Below, piece after piece: positions 10,891-20,906 of a DNA stretch of 64,000 nt; position 1 is the first letter of the stretch, and each line of letters opens with the position of its first letter. Both the position numbers and the translations under genes were made by a program. The stretch is from Lucinisca nassula. Lineage: Eukaryota; Mollusca; Bivalvia; Lucinida; Lucinidae. The stretch is taken from the NCBI GenBank assembly GCA_963580285.1, contig OY757014.1:103046072-103110071 (forward strand), given 5' to 3'. The notes below the pieces were generated by a model. That model had not been told where the DNA came from and searched no databases. It saw only the letters and a list, made by a program, of their open reading frames with translations.

Positions 10891-11082
10891 GATCAGACTT
10901 TTATTATCAGACAAGTAGCTAGTAAAGGGCTACAATATAATGAAATGTCATAATGTTTGAAAATTCACTTGTAAACTATAAACTGTTAATCAGACTTATT
11001 ATCAGACTAGTAGCTAGTATAAGGCTACAATATAATGAAATGTCATAATGTTTGAAAATTCACTTGTAAATTATAAATAAAA
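10891..11082. repeat. ~95 bp direct tandem duplication
   Basis: TTATTATCAGAC...GTAGCTAGTA...GGCTACAATATAATG...CATAATGTTTG...CACTTGTAAA occurs twice, at about 10891-10986 and 10990-11082, with few differences. Confidence 0.85.
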
Positions 11083-11152
11083 TGGTCATGTTACTTTTAA
11101 CAAAGCCGTTTATTTGTCATTTTTATAGCACCTGCTTTTAGTATTTATATGT

Positions 11153-11232
11153 TTGACTTTATATTGTGAAATATTCGGCACGAGTTCATATGGCGAAGGA
11201 CGAGTGCCGAATATTTCACAATATAAAGTCAA
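11153..11232. repeat. Perfect 29-bp inverted repeat
   Basis: 11153-11181 (TTGACTTTATATTGTGAAAT...) and 11204-11232 are exact reverse complements around a 22-base loop; probably a foldback MITE. Confidence 0.9.
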
Positions 11233-11361
11233 TAACCTATTTATTACATACCCAAAACTGGAACTGTCTGTTAGCATTCAGGACTACCTAGCATAGAATT
11301 CTGAGTCTAAAATCAATTTATATATCTTTAAGTGGTTTGAAATTGAAAATAATGGGGTAGA

Positions 11362-13105
11362 TTCCACTTTAGCGGTCCCCAGTTCTTTGCGCATCTTCTA
11401 CTGCGCATTGTTCACTACGCATGCTTGACGTTGCTACACGCTGATAAACAAATTATGGCGGCCGCCATTTTGTTTTTAACCGGCGAAGTGGGCTGTTTAA
11501 GCAACCATATATTAACGGTTTTTAACTTAAATCAAAGAGCCCAATGGCGATTGAGTTGTGTAGCGGGGGTGTGGGGGCGGCAGCCCCCATCAAGCAATGT
11601 ACAGAATATAAAGAAAAGAACACACTAACTATATCAGATCGTACGGTCTTACCTGTTTTACATCTGAAAATCGTCGAGGCTGGATGATGACACATTTAAG
11701 TTGACAATGTTGCAGAGGGGAACTCTTGCCACTTTGGTTGACTTTTCTGGGGGAAGTTTCGCTGCTTTCCTCTTCCGATATAACTCTTTGTCCTCTTCTG
11801 TTGTTTCAAAGTTGGGCTGGTAAACAGTCTTGACGAGCTTGAGAAATTCAAGGAAGGGATCTTCTTGCTCAGTTAAGAACTGTTTCCTCACACAGTACTG
11901 AGCAAAATATGTGTCGTTTAAATTCTTTGTAGTCCCATGTTTAGGTAAAGATTTCTTCAAAGCCCTCCAGGTACTCTCTATAGTATTAGTATGTGCACCT
12001 GTTTCGGGATCGACGAAGTTTACAGAGTGGTTGACTGTTAGGTGGGAAAATCCTTCATTATTCAGTGAGCTATACGCTTTCCAGCAGTCTGAAATTACTG
12101 TAGTGCCTGGCAAAATAAACTCTTCGATTATACCTATCAATGTATCAGCAGTTCTGTCTGCTACACACTTGAAAAAACACTCTTTACTATCTCTTTCTAT
12201 GCCCCCGAAAACCCAGATTCCATCCACTCTTCTTCCTTTATGATATTTTCTTTTTCCAAACTTGGACTCGTCGATTTCTACTATTTTACCAGGCCCTCCT
12301 ATCTTTTTGCTAGAATTTTCCAATATACAAATGCAGACTTCTCGTGAAAAATTAAACCAGTCGACGATTGTTGTATGCGAAATTTCTGACTCATGCTCCA
12401 CAAACGTTTGTTCAACTCTGTATACCCAGAAATATGTAAGAAGGACGATAGTTGCAAGGGGCAGATTACTGTTGGAAAACCAGGATCCGTGCCTTATTGA
12501 TACCTTTTTACCACAATCTTTATTTGAGCAACGCCAGCAACATTGGTCTGTGCTAAATGACAAGTCTTTCCGCAGCCCAAAGCGTCCTTTTCCACAGAAT
12601 TCACAAGAAACACCACCTAATTCAAGAACCAGACCCAATTGAAATAGCCATTGTATAAGTCTATCTATATTTTCTGTAACTTTAAACAAATCTCGCAGCC
12701 TCAGAGGCATTTAAACAGCCGATTTTGTAATTTTGTAGGTAAACAAGATTAGCGTCAATCTGACAGCTCTTTATTTACATTGGAAACTGTGCGCGTGCTT
12801 CCGGTTACGTCACGAATGACACATAATCCAATCAGCTGTTAAATCAAAACAAATCAGCCATCCTTTTGAAGTTTAACCGCAGTAACAATTAATACCTTTC
12901 GGTATTAAAATACCGAAGGTATTAACATAAAATTTCACGACAAACACGATTTTGGGGTTATTTTTTCATTTTGTTGCCTATTTAACGAGATCGTCGCGCT
13001 ATCGCGCGACTCTATATATAGGGAGTGCACCTAGCATAGCAACGTGCGCTACGCGCGCCTTGATTCTTAATCTACAGGCATTTCCTGGGGACCGCTATAC
13101 TGGAA
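11362..13105 (-). mobile_element. Merlin-type DNA transposon, apparently complete
   Basis: Terminal inverted repeats: left 11364-11382 CCACTTTAGCGGTCCCCAG, right 13085-13103, whose complement is CCAGTATAGCGGTCCCCAG (17 of 19 identical). About 60-66 bases inside each end lies another inverted match, ACGTTGCTA / TAGCAACGT (11428-11436, 13037-13045). They bracket the single transposase gene. I do not see convincing 8-9 bp target duplications, so the outer boundary may be a few bases off or the flanks have drifted. Confidence 0.8.
11658..12710 (-). CDS. Merlin / ISXO2-like DDE transposase, intact
   Basis: A 350-residue DDE-type transposase of the IS1595/IS1016 (Merlin) group that would cut and paste the surrounding element in the nucleus. 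ATG at 12710. An N-terminal zinc ribbon is visible (C36-x2-C39, then C57, C58, C61, C66), followed by a helical region. Acidic residues fit the catalytic triad: D147 in EIDESKFGKRK, D208 in VISDCWKAY and E245 in TNTIESTW, with H240 five residues before it. The length is close to the family norm and there is no internal stop or frameshift, which is unusual in this window. A Lys-rich C-terminal tail (~310-335) may be a nuclear signal. The gene is central between the TIRs and shares no promoter with neighbours. Confidence 0.93.
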   Translation of the reverse strand: MPLRLRDLFKVTENIDRLIQWLFQLGLVLELGGVSCEFCGKGRFGLRKDLSFSTDQCCWRCSNKDCGKKVSIRHGSWFSNSNLPLATIVLLTYFWVYRVEQTFVEHESEISHTTIVDWFNFSREVCICILENSSKKIGGPGKIVEIDESKFGKRKYHKGRRVDGIWVFGGIERDSKECFFKCVADRTADTLIGIIEEFILPGTTVISDCWKAYSSLNNEGFSHLTVNHSVNFVDPETGAHTNTIESTWRALKKSLPKHGTTKNLNDTYFAQYCVRKQFLTEQEDPFLEFLKLVKTVYQPNFETTEEDKELYRKRKAAKLPPEKSTKVARVPLCNIVNLNVSSSSLDDFQM

Positions 13106-13439
13106 GTGTTCCAAATAATGAAGCTCGCTAAGTGTCTCTCTACACATTGTAAAACCAAGCCCAATGGCGCCAATGTGAAGATTACGTTAACGTTGGGTGG
13201 ATGTGACGTCATTAAAAACATTGACGTTCTCAACGCAGTACGCCATTTTTTCCGAAGTGTCCGTTTTATTTTTTTCAAAGTACTCCTGATATTGTGAGAC
13301 AATTTTTAAAGTCTTTACAGATTTCAGGTAGGTCATATTTGCCAGCATAAAATGCGCTTCATGTTGTTTGTCACAGCCGATATTTGTTTTCTTTTACGTT
13401 CTGTCAATCGATTCGCACGACAAGATTCAAAACTGAGAA

Positions 13440-13771
13440 ACCGGCCCCGATAGCTCAGTTGGTAGAGTGTCCGCTCCGGGGAACGGGAGGTCACGGGTTC
13501 GATCCTGGGCCGCGACATACCAAAGTCGTTAAAAATGGTACTAGCTGCTCCTCGCTTGGCACTCAGATTTACGGGGTAGAGCTAGGACTGGTCGACCCAG
13601 TGTCAGGATAATGTGACTGGGTGTGGTATCATGTAATGTGTCTGGGACATGATACTTCAGTGAGGCAGCACTATAAAAGTGAGCATTGAGCTCCCTCTCG
13701 CAACCAGACACCGTCGTGATATGACTGAAAAATTGTTGAAAGCGACGTTAAACCCGATTTCACACACACAC
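13440..13771 (+). mobile_element. tRNA-derived SINE, full length with TSD
   Basis: TSD TCAAAACTGAGAA at 13427-13439 and 13772-13784. The head is tRNA-like with a Pol III box A (TAGCTCAGTTGGTAGAGTG) and box B (GGTTCGATCC), then an unrelated body and a tail GCGACGTTAAACCCG with CA repeats. The head is not listed as a tRNA gene because it continues directly into the SINE body. Confidence 0.93.
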
Positions 13772-13784
13772 TCAAAACTGAGAA

Positions 13785-14719
13785 TTTTGAAAGTAGTCCT
13801 GTTATGCACGAGACTGCTTATCTCCGGGCAATATGAACTTGACTACGGGCAATATGAAAAAATATTGACCGGTAACTTCTGTACAAAGTAAACGGGACAT
13901 TTTCTGGGTATATAATAAGGTGTGATATTGGAGTCCAATTTACGTCCGTCCGTCCGTCCGACTGTTCCTCCTTTTGTCTTACAGTTAACATTTACGACCA
14001 CCCTAGCATTCACCAAAATGGCCATGTTCATTTCTCTAGAACTATACTTGATACAAACTTGTATCTACGGAGGGCAACTTTAATGCAAGCATCCGTATTT
14101 GTTTTTGACCTACATTTAATGGTTCACTAACTTTGTGAACTGTTGCGTCAAACCTAGCATTTATTCTAATAGTCAGGATCAATTCTTATATAAAAACATT
14201 AGACGCTCTTTAATGATAATTGGTACATGTACAAGTACATACTTGCGTCTGGTGATGACAACTGTAATGCAATTTTCCATATATCACCTTGACCTACATT
14301 TCATTGTTCGCTGACTTAGTGAACCATTGTGTCAGCCCTAGTGTTCACCCTTATGCTATTGTTCATTTCTGAAGAATAATAAGAGTTTCATTAATGACAC
14401 TTGGAACAAGCTTGCATCTGGGAATGGCAACTTATATGCAAGCATCCATGTATGATCTTGACCTAGATTTAAAGTTCGGTGTCTTTGTGCCCGCTACAGG
14501 CGACAAGGCCTCCGGAGAATTTCTTGTTATTATTACCACCCGTATGATGACTTAGCGCAGTATGCACTCTTCTGACACCAGACCCAGGGCCGAAAATTCC
14601 AGGGCCGCAATTCTTCGGCTATTCTCCCCCATTTCGCATGCCCATATTGAGGGAAGTTTCCAGTTAGTCTGAAGCGCCAGATTATGAGTCATGACGAAAA
14701 GTTGGAATTGATATTCTTA
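13785..14719. other. Gene-free stretch with degenerate repeat
   Basis: From ~13915 to 14490 there are several imperfect copies of a unit containing GACCTACATTTAA, TTCACTAACTTTGTGAAC, and GCAAGCATCC, period about 170-230 bp. A (CGTC)n run sits at 13946-13960. No gene seen. Confidence 0.55.
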
Positions 14720-14797
14720 TTTTTCCTTCAAGCATATGTTGTGGGTACTAGTTAGAATTGCCTCATCGAGGCAATTCTAACAAGAATCCACAACATA
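14720..14797. mobile_element. Family P-related hairpin MITE, short variant
   Basis: AGAATTGCCTCATCGAGGCAATTCT with CATATGTTGTGGGTAC / ATCCACAACATATAC arms. It is a coherent compensated variant of the P hairpin (base pairs changed on both arms). Confidence 0.7.
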
Positions 14798-14994
14798 TAC
14801 AGTGAAGTTCCGCTAAATTAAGACAAATTATGCTTTTAAAAGCATATTTAGAAGGTTTCAGGTGCATTTTCTTTGTGTTTTCTACATCCTGTGTGCTCTA
14901 GTGGGAGACCACCTGTGGGACTGTTCAAAGGTGGCCTTAAAGACCAATTTTGAACAGTCCCAAAGGCGGTCTTAATATAGGAAATTTACTATAT
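14798..14994. mobile_element. pogo/Tigger-like MITE
   Basis: TACAGTGAAGTTCCGCTAAA at the left and GGAAATTTACTATA at the right, with internal GGGAGACCACC, GTTCAAAGGTGGCC and TTAAGACC blocks. A better preserved copy is at 39447-39662. Confidence 0.65.
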
Positions 14995-15029
14995 TCCTAA
15001 CAAGAAACAACAAAAAAATCGCCAATTTA

Positions 15030-15345
15030 TCCTCGTTAAATAGAAGTGGAGGCAGTGATCAGTAATCGATACAATTAACCCACAGCTCCCATCAGAGACA
15101 CCAAAGGGAAAGAAACACAAACATGAAACAACAGACCCTAATGGAAACATCAACAGCGGAAAGCCAAAAGGACAGTTACTTTCCCACAAAATGGCCAGTA
15201 GGCTATCCAAAATAAAATAATATAAGCGACACAAACACCCAAAGACAAACCCTAACAAAAATAAACCTCGACAGAAGAACGAATTCCACTGGGGAGCTTA
15301 GATCGATTTTACGTGGCCACAATCCTCGCCCTTACTTCCGTCGCG
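15030..15345 (-). repeat. Retroelement terminal-repeat fragment (Penelope-linked family)
   Basis: Shares GACACCAAAGGGAAAGAAAC, TGGCCAGTAGGCTATCC, TCGATTTTACGTGGCCAC and AATCCTCGCCCTTAC with the direct repeats around the Penelope-like RT at 30178 and 31687. Confidence 0.7.
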
Positions 15346-15732
15346 ATTAAGACAAACCTCCTTTTTCCAGAGTTATGTTACTTCACCTTACTGAAGGTCC
15401 GGCTTTAATACCGGCAAACCGCGTTAGCAATCTTTCGGGGGCGGTGTGAGCCTTTTGTTGTTGTTGTTTTGTTTTATTTTGTTTTGTTTATCATACTGCT
15501 GCGCACCTATAAATAAACATGTGCATGACAACAGTGTCCGTTTACATTTCATCCCCCATAAATACCCTTATGGGTCCCCATAGAGTACCAGTCACATGAC
15601 TGCTGAAAGTTCATGGTAACCTGGAAGTATCATCCCTAACGGTAACTTTTAAACAATGCTAAAACTATTTCAGAGTGAATATTTTTAGGACCTTTGGCTG
15701 GATGCCGCATACGGCTAACGCTGCCTGTTATC

Positions 15733-15870
15733 GGGGCTTGAAGAAATACATGTGCTGCATGATGCTTCCACGCTGAGCTGAAACTGACCGCATATGAGTA
15801 CTGGTAAACAGCTTTATGGGATCTAAGCCTGCCAAGGCAAACCGGTGTGAGTCGGACCGTCAGTGTTTCG
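15733..15870 (+). mobile_element. SINE family S3, 5' fragment
   Basis: GGGGCTTGAAGAAATACATG to GTGAGTCGGACCGTCAGTG. The following GACAGTG-rich stretch (15856-15930) is a small local expansion not found in other copies. Confidence 0.8.
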
Positions 15871-16001
15871 ACAGTGTACGTCAGTGTCCGACAGTGCGAG
15901 TCGGGTCGCCAGTGACCGTCGGACACTACATCATAGTGTAGTTTATATTTTCTTGTCTTTTGGGATCATTGATTCCATTGTGAAATTTTCAAAATATTTG
16001 A

Positions 16002-16046
16002 GGTTCACTGATGAGGCCTAAACTAGCTCATGTACACTCCATATTT
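16002..16046 (+). pseudogene. Broken hammerhead ribozyme relic (arm A)
   Basis: GGTTCACTGATGAGGCCTAA is followed directly by ACTAGC. Compared with arm B at 26758, the second strand of stem II and the GAA core are deleted, so it cannot fold as a hammerhead. Confidence 0.65.
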
Positions 16047-16089
16047 TCCAAGTCTGTGGTGTATTCCTTGCTTCCAAAGGATAACCCTT

Positions 16090-16232
16090 CTACAGCATGA
16101 TGCTTCCACGCAGAGCTGAAACCGACCGCAAACGAGTACTGGTAAATCGCTTAGAGGATCTAAGCCTGCCCAGGCAAAGAGGTGCGAGTCCGTGCTTATA
16201 AACCCTATTGGTTTCACTGGGCGACATGGTTT
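16090..16232 (+). mobile_element. SINE family S3 fragment truncated by deletion
   Basis: GCATGATGCTTCCACGCAG to CACTGGGCGACATGG; the 3' half is absent here but present in arm B (to ~27095). Confidence 0.8.
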
Positions 16233-16281
16233 GGGATGTGACTATCATGTACAGCGCATAATTTTGAATTAACGCAGCATT

Positions 16282-16812
16282 ATGAATAGCCAGAATAATA
16301 AGAATAACCAGCGTGAGAAAGTGCCGTTTAAATCAACCAGATAACAGGGAAACCGCGTCCCTTAAAACGGAGAGGAGGAAAGAACAGCCGCCACCAAAAA
16401 TAGACCAAGTACTTCGGAGAACAACGGAACAGCTATACCGGAAATTCACAGCTCCAGTATGGCGGCGCCCAGTGTTTTTGGGTCTATTTGACGAGAGTTT
16501 ACATGAATTTTAAAACAAGGGCCCGTTCTTCAAGACATTCATCGAAATATGAGTGATCTAACATCCAGGATAGGATAGTTAAAAAGGAAACGTGCGAATT
16601 CTTCCAGTGTCACGCAGGAACGTAAATTATCTGTCGAAATTGGAGGTGCAAATGAGGGTTGAGAATCTAAGCAAACGTTCACTGACAACGAGACAAACGT
16701 GTCACATTCTGAGGTAGAACCTCAGCCAGGTTGTTCGTCGGCGAATGATGTTTGGAAGACATTGAAGGATGGAGAATCAACTTCAGAGGAGGAACGCGAA
16801 GACGATTTTTGA
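16282..16812 (+). pseudogene. DIRS-type retrotransposon gag fragment (arm A copy)
   Basis: Same sequence as 27269-27801. Reading from ATG at 16282, protein-like stretches occur in shifting frames: QREKVPFKSTR before a stop, then ERRKEQPPPKIDQVLRRT, and near the end QPGCSSANDVWKTLKDG followed by STSEEERE. That acidic Ser/Glu stretch resembles the N-terminal Gag region of DIRS-like elements. A P MITE follows at once. No pol lies downstream in this copy. Confidence 0.5.
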
Positions 16813-16818
16813 GGGACT

Positions 16819-17090
16819 CCTCACGCAAACACGCCTATAAAATTTTGACCCCCTTGAACCCCACTTTTATATAGTAAAACTGGGGTTTACAGGGGTAACC
16901 ATTATTTTTCTTATTTCTGCTCTGAAATAAAAAAAAGATTGTGGGTACTCGTTAGAACCGCCTCTATAACGTGTAACCTTTATCTATATTCTGAGCATAA
17001 ATAAGAATAATGTCCTAATTTTTCGTCTAAAATTTTCGTTTTTAGGTTGTAATATGTACAATGAATTTATATAGACGTGTTTTCGTAATG
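16819..17090. mobile_element. Family P MITE in duplication arm A
   Basis: CTCACGCAAACACGCC start, GACGTGTTTTCGTAATG end; the central hairpin has decayed to AACCGCCTCTATAACG. Paired copy at 27806-28077. Confidence 0.88.
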
Positions 17091-17130
17091 TGAAAACATT
17101 TTTAAAGGGGTGTGGGGGGGGGGGGGACTG

Positions 17131-17977
17131 CAACTGGTGCATAAGCAGGAATACTCATACTACAGGTACTAATCCACACTTATCTGTCACTTCTGTGACG
17201 TCACAGCCAGTCGCTAGTTTTCATACAGGTAACACTAGGAAAATGTATAGAGTTATATAGAAGCCCGCCATTTAACTAATAAAATCTTTTATTTTTATTT
17301 CTACAAGATATTATTATAACCTCGCATTTGATAGAAAAATGTATCTGCTTCATTTTGGTACCAAATTTGTTGAAATAAAATAAATTTTAAAGTGGCCCAG
17401 ATTCTAATGAATGCCACTGGGTTATGTCCCTATTAAGTCTTTGTATTTTACAACAAAAATGAAAAATAGCCTTAATTCATAGGCTCAAAAGTCATATTTG
17501 TTAAAATTTCTCCGTGCGCTATAACCTCTGACTAGAAAGATCTATTTAATATCTATATTCATGTGGTAAAAATTTAGAAAAACAGTTTATTAAAAGTGGC
17601 CCACAGGTTGTAGAAAATAGCTATATTTGAAGTTTCGGATCACAAATGTGTAAAGATTACACAGACGCAGGGTTTGTATACACAGGATATTAGAATGAAT
17701 CGCAAAAGAAGTTATAAGAATTGAAAATCGGTATCAATATGGATAATATTATTGATAGAATTAGAAAGAATATTTTCCTTTAAGAAAACAAATATACATC
17801 CATAATTAGAAACTTTGCACTCATAACTTATTTATTTATTTTTGATAACGTAAAATTATGTTTTTAATTTGCAACCTTTTGAAGCTTGTTTTAAGATTTG
17901 CTTTAATTATATTTTCGCCTAGGAAAACTACTAACTGCTTAACTAGAAAACTTGATGGATACAATGTATATTTCCAC
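17131..17977. other. No gene seen
   Basis: AT-rich sequence after the duplication end; no ORF, RNA gene or repeat recognised. Confidence 0.5.
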
Positions 17978-18358
17978 CATTACGAAAACGCGCCTATACA
18001 AATACATTGTAAATTTCACGGCCAACTTACAACAATTTAAGAAAAAGTTCTTTCTTATTTCTGCTCTTAATTATAGATTGAACGACTCGTTAGAATGACG
18101 ATGATGACTCGAAAGAACAGTCAAACAAATGATTTTAAGCTCATTTTTTTTATTATTTATTTATTTTGTCTCATTTCTGCTCAAAATAAAGATTGTGGGT
18201 ACTTGTTAAAATCGCCTCACTGAGTCGGTTCTAACGAGTAAACACAATCTATGTTTTTAGCAGAAAAAGGACAATTATTGTTTGTGAGGATCAAATAACT
18301 TTCTGTTTTTGACGGTAAAATTTTCAATCTACATTTGAATAGGCATGTTTAGTTAATG
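17978..18358. mobile_element. Family P MITE with internal duplication
   Basis: CATTACGAAAACGCGCC start and GGCATGTTTAGTTAATG end. The TTTCTGCTC-TAGATTG block occurs twice (about 18055 and 18175), so the left arm was duplicated internally, giving ~380 bp. Confidence 0.75.
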
Positions 18359-18438
18359 TTTGTTAGATTTTACTCCAGTCCTGTAGATGCAGTGTTTTAA
18401 TTCATGTGTTAAGAAAACTTTAGTGTTCTCGATAAGTT

Positions 18439-18738
18439 TTGTTTGTTTGATTTGATGTTTAACGTCCCCGTCAACACTGTAAAGGTCATTTTGGAGACGT
18501 TGCTTCCAATTTTGTGGGACTTTTACCCGACATTGAGATGAAATGACATCTCAAGCCCTGTCGCCCAATGAAACCAATAGGGTTTATTAGCATGGATGGT
18601 CCGCCTCGCACCGCGGTTCCTGGACAGGCTTAGATCCTCTAAGCGGTTAACCAGTACTAGTGTGCTGGCCGGATTCAGCTCTGCGTGGAAGCATCGTGCA
18701 GCCCATATATTTCTTCAAGCCCCTATGGGCGGGGGCAG
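18439..18738 (-). mobile_element. SINE family S3, full length with TSD
   Basis: TSD GTTCTCGATAAGTT at 18425-18438 and 18739-18752. On the minus strand: CCCCCGCCCATAGGGGC head, the ~300 bp S3 body (TTCCACGCAGAGCTGAATCC, AAGCCTGTCCAGG, GGTTTCATTGGGCGACAGGG, CACAAAATTGGAAGC) and the GTTGACGGGGACGTTAAAC tail with CAAA repeats. Confidence 0.93.
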
Positions 18739-18782
18739 GTTCTCGATAAGTTATAATTTATATAATACGATGCATATTTCCA

Positions 18783-18874
18783 TAATTACGCAAACACGCC
18801 TATTCAAATACACTCTAAATTTCACTGTCAAAACCAGCAATTGTAAGAAAAAATATGATGTTTTTCTTATACAT
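18783..18874. mobile_element. Family P MITE, left half, split by the LTR element
   Basis: AATTACGCAAACACGCC through TTTTTCTTATACAT. The missing half resumes at 25240, on the far side of the LTR element, showing that the LTR element landed inside this MITE. Confidence 0.85.
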
Positions 18875-19692
18875 ATTATGATGCAAAATTTTGGTATTTT
18901 GCAATAAATCTGAATGCGTAATTTAGATTATCATGTTTGGTATCAAAATGTTCCTTATAAAAAGCAGATTCTGAAATTGTCATTTTTACCTTTAAAATAT
19001 AAAATTTTAGTCAAAATTGTTCATTTTGTTCATTTTTGCATTTTTGAAACAAAGAAACAAGTCTCAACCTTTAGACTAATCGGACTAGCTTTTAGCATGT
19101 TTTGATGTATGATTAGTTAATCTTGGTTTCGCGTCCTGACGGAAGCCGTGCATTGAATTGTAGAATAAGCCGGTTAAGTTCTCACTTTGTTAAGCAAACA
19201 CGTTTTTGGGACTGAGATGTTAATCTTGCTAAAAATGCCAGTTTGGCAGCGGAAACCATTTTTGTTGTTTGTAGTTTTCACAGTTTATGTGAACTGAGCA
19301 TCTAAGTTTAATGCGTAAAAGTTATTGGTTGATAAGAGTTTGTTTGTTTGATTAGTGGGCGTTTCTTTTTTAGTTTTGTGTGAATTTGTAGATTTTTGAA
19401 AATTGTAGAATCAGTTAGGAATTTCCAACTAAACAGTAAAGGCGTAAAATAATAGTTAAAATTGATGCTTGGAGTTTAACAGCAAAATATTGTTGAAATT
19501 GTTAAGTTGCTAAATTGAACTTGGAATGTACATGTAATTTGGATGTTGCCAATTACTGCATTGTGTTGATATGATGAACTGTTGAAAATAATTAAAAGTG
19601 GAAAATAGAACTTTATACTGTCTCCTGTGTTTTGGACTAATTCCCCACATTTAGAAGAACATTTAAGAACTGGATTTTACCAGCCCTTAACA
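18875..19692 (+). repeat. 5' LTR, 818 bp
   Basis: Starts ATTATGATGC, ends CCCTTAACA. A TATA-like TATAAAAAG is at 18956-18964. The start is AT and not the usual TG, so the exact 5' edge rests on the TSD match. Confidence 0.88.
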
Positions 19693-19695
19693 ACT

Positions 19696-19713
19696 TGGTG
19701 TGAGAAATCCGGA
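19696..19713 (+). promoter_or_regulatory. Primer binding site, tRNA-Leu-like
   Basis: TGGTGTGAGAAATCCGG three bases after the LTR. It begins like the complement of an animal tRNA-Leu 3' end (TGGTGTCAGRAGTGGG) and diverges after ~11 bases. Confidence 0.6.
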
Positions 19714-19753
19714 GTAGCATCTTTTAAGCTTGCTACGCGATCTCGTGAAAATC

Positions 19754-20626
19754 ATGGATTATAAAAGGAGACAGAAAGTGAACTTTGTAAATTTCTACGG
19801 TGGCTTACGTAGGCCATACTGGCTGCCTTATGGACAGTTGCGACAGCCTCCAGTACTGGTGATCCATGTTCCAGTAACAACACGAACGCCGTTCAGGGAT
19901 CAACAGCCGACTTTCAACAGGGCTGATCAGGAACACTTCGTGAAAACAAAAAGTAAGTCAACGAGAACTAGGGACTTCAAACGTAGACAAACATTTCTCG
20001 AAAATAAAACAATTTGTTCGGGACTGCCTTTCTTTGAACTTGACAATCTAGAACTTCAGCAAGAAAGTAACACGGTGTTTCAGGAAAGGCAGTCTTATTC
20101 AAAATCTAAACCAGAGGAGAGGAAAGCGGTATGTTCTTTACTACCGGGTGCCGACTTGCCAGATAAGCAATTTTGTAAAGTTTTCTCTAGACTAGACGAC
20201 CATCATACAGTGGTAAACAATGCATTAGTTCGCAGTCTAGAACTATCAGACACTCGCATTTCCGAGCTTCAACGCGAACTTGAAAAGGTGAATTCGGTGC
20301 AGTGTACTCTGCAACAACGACACTCGACAGAAATGGAACAAATGATGGAGACACTTAACTGCTACAAATTCGATGCCGAACTTTATCGCCTGAAGAATGC
20401 AGACCTCGAGGAGAGGAACAGACAACTGAAGGAGAGTTTCAACTTGGTAAACTCTGCATGCGAGAAACTACATGACGATAAGACTAAGTTATCGAATGCA
20501 GTGCGACAATGCTTCGAAAATCTACAAGCATACAAAGATGTGAACAATCAGACGAATAGTGAGGATTTGAACTGTGAGTGGTGTAGCATTGTTGAGGCAT
20601 TTTACAGAGTGTGCTCGCCCGAATAA
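19754..20626 (+). CDS. Unidentified coiled-coil ORF of LTR element
   Basis: A 290-residue protein in the position of gag, ATG 61 bases after the 5' LTR. The frame is open eight codons further up without an ATG. I do not recognise the family. N-terminal ~60 residues are basic and aromatic (KRRQ, YWLPYGQLR, then a PPVLVIHVPV stretch); residues 70-130 are charged and low in complexity; about 152-250 has heptad-rich, Leu/Glu/Lys-rich sequence typical of a coiled coil (SELQRELEKV, LEERNRQLKE). The C-terminus has a CxxC (C274, C277) and C287, not a CCHC knuckle. Gag proteins often multimerise through coiled coils, so a Gag-like or captured host-derived protein are both possible. The frame is intact in a young element, which suggests recent selection. 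Confidence 0.6.
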   Translation: MDYKRRQKVNFVNFYGGLRRPYWLPYGQLRQPPVLVIHVPVTTRTPFRDQQPTFNRADQEHFVKTKSKSTRTRDFKRRQTFLENKTICSGLPFFELDNLELQQESNTVFQERQSYSKSKPEERKAVCSLLPGADLPDKQFCKVFSRLDDHHTVVNNALVRSLELSDTRISELQRELEKVNSVQCTLQQRHSTEMEQMMETLNCYKFDAELYRLKNADLEERNRQLKESFNLVNSACEKLHDDKTKLSNAVRQCFENLQAYKDVNNQTNSEDLNCEWCSIVEAFYRVCSPE

Positions 20627-20670
20627 ATTTATGAACAGTTTAGAAGAACATAAATTTAATATAAAGACTT

Positions 20671-20906
20671 TTTTTTTTTTTTTTTTTGAGTTGGGTTTTA
20701 CGGCCCTTTCAAGATTATTTCACTCATATCGAGCCGATCGTTAATCATAGGTGGGCGAAAACCGGAGTACCCGGAGAAAAACCACCTGACCTTCCGTTGC
20801 AGAACTTGGCGTCTCACACGTGACCCGAGCGAGGCTCGAACCCACGGCGGTGAGAGACCTAATGACTAAGAGTCAGCGCTCTTATCCATTAGGCCACGGA
20901 GGCCCG
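20671..20906 (-). mobile_element. tRNA-derived SINE with poly-A tail (family S2), with TSD
   Basis: Perfect 16-bp TSD TTTAATATAAAGACTT at 20655-20670 and 20907-20922. Minus strand: GGGCCTCCGTGGCCTAATGG (box A region), GGGTTCGAGCC (box B), body with AACGGAAGGTCAGGTGG and GCTCGATATGAGTG, tail GGGCCGTAAAAC plus poly-A. Inserted 29 bases after the ORF stop of the LTR element. Confidence 0.95.

Larger units (their letters stand above)
14817..17130. repeat. Segmental duplication, arm A
   Basis: Nearly identical and co-linear with 25578-28125 (arm B) across several unrelated repeats: pogo MITE, retroelement terminal repeat, SINE pieces, hammerhead relic, DIRS gag start and a P MITE. Arm A lacks ~232 bases present in B at 27002-27230 (junction GGATGT|GACTATCATG near 16237) and 11-12 bases around 16020. 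Confidence 0.93.

Noticed and set aside
13441..13513. tRNA gene with good box A and box B
   Set aside because: It runs straight into a SINE body bounded by a 13-bp TSD, so it is the SINE promoter and not a tRNA gene. The same applies to 62621, 51166, 20671 and 29770.
15636..15926. 96-codon ORF present twice (also 26391-26681)
   Set aside because: Antisense to SINE S3 and its local expansion; identical only because both lie in the segmental duplication.
18914..19105. 63-codon ORF conserved in two copies
   Set aside because: Lies inside the LTRs; its conservation is that of the LTR pair.
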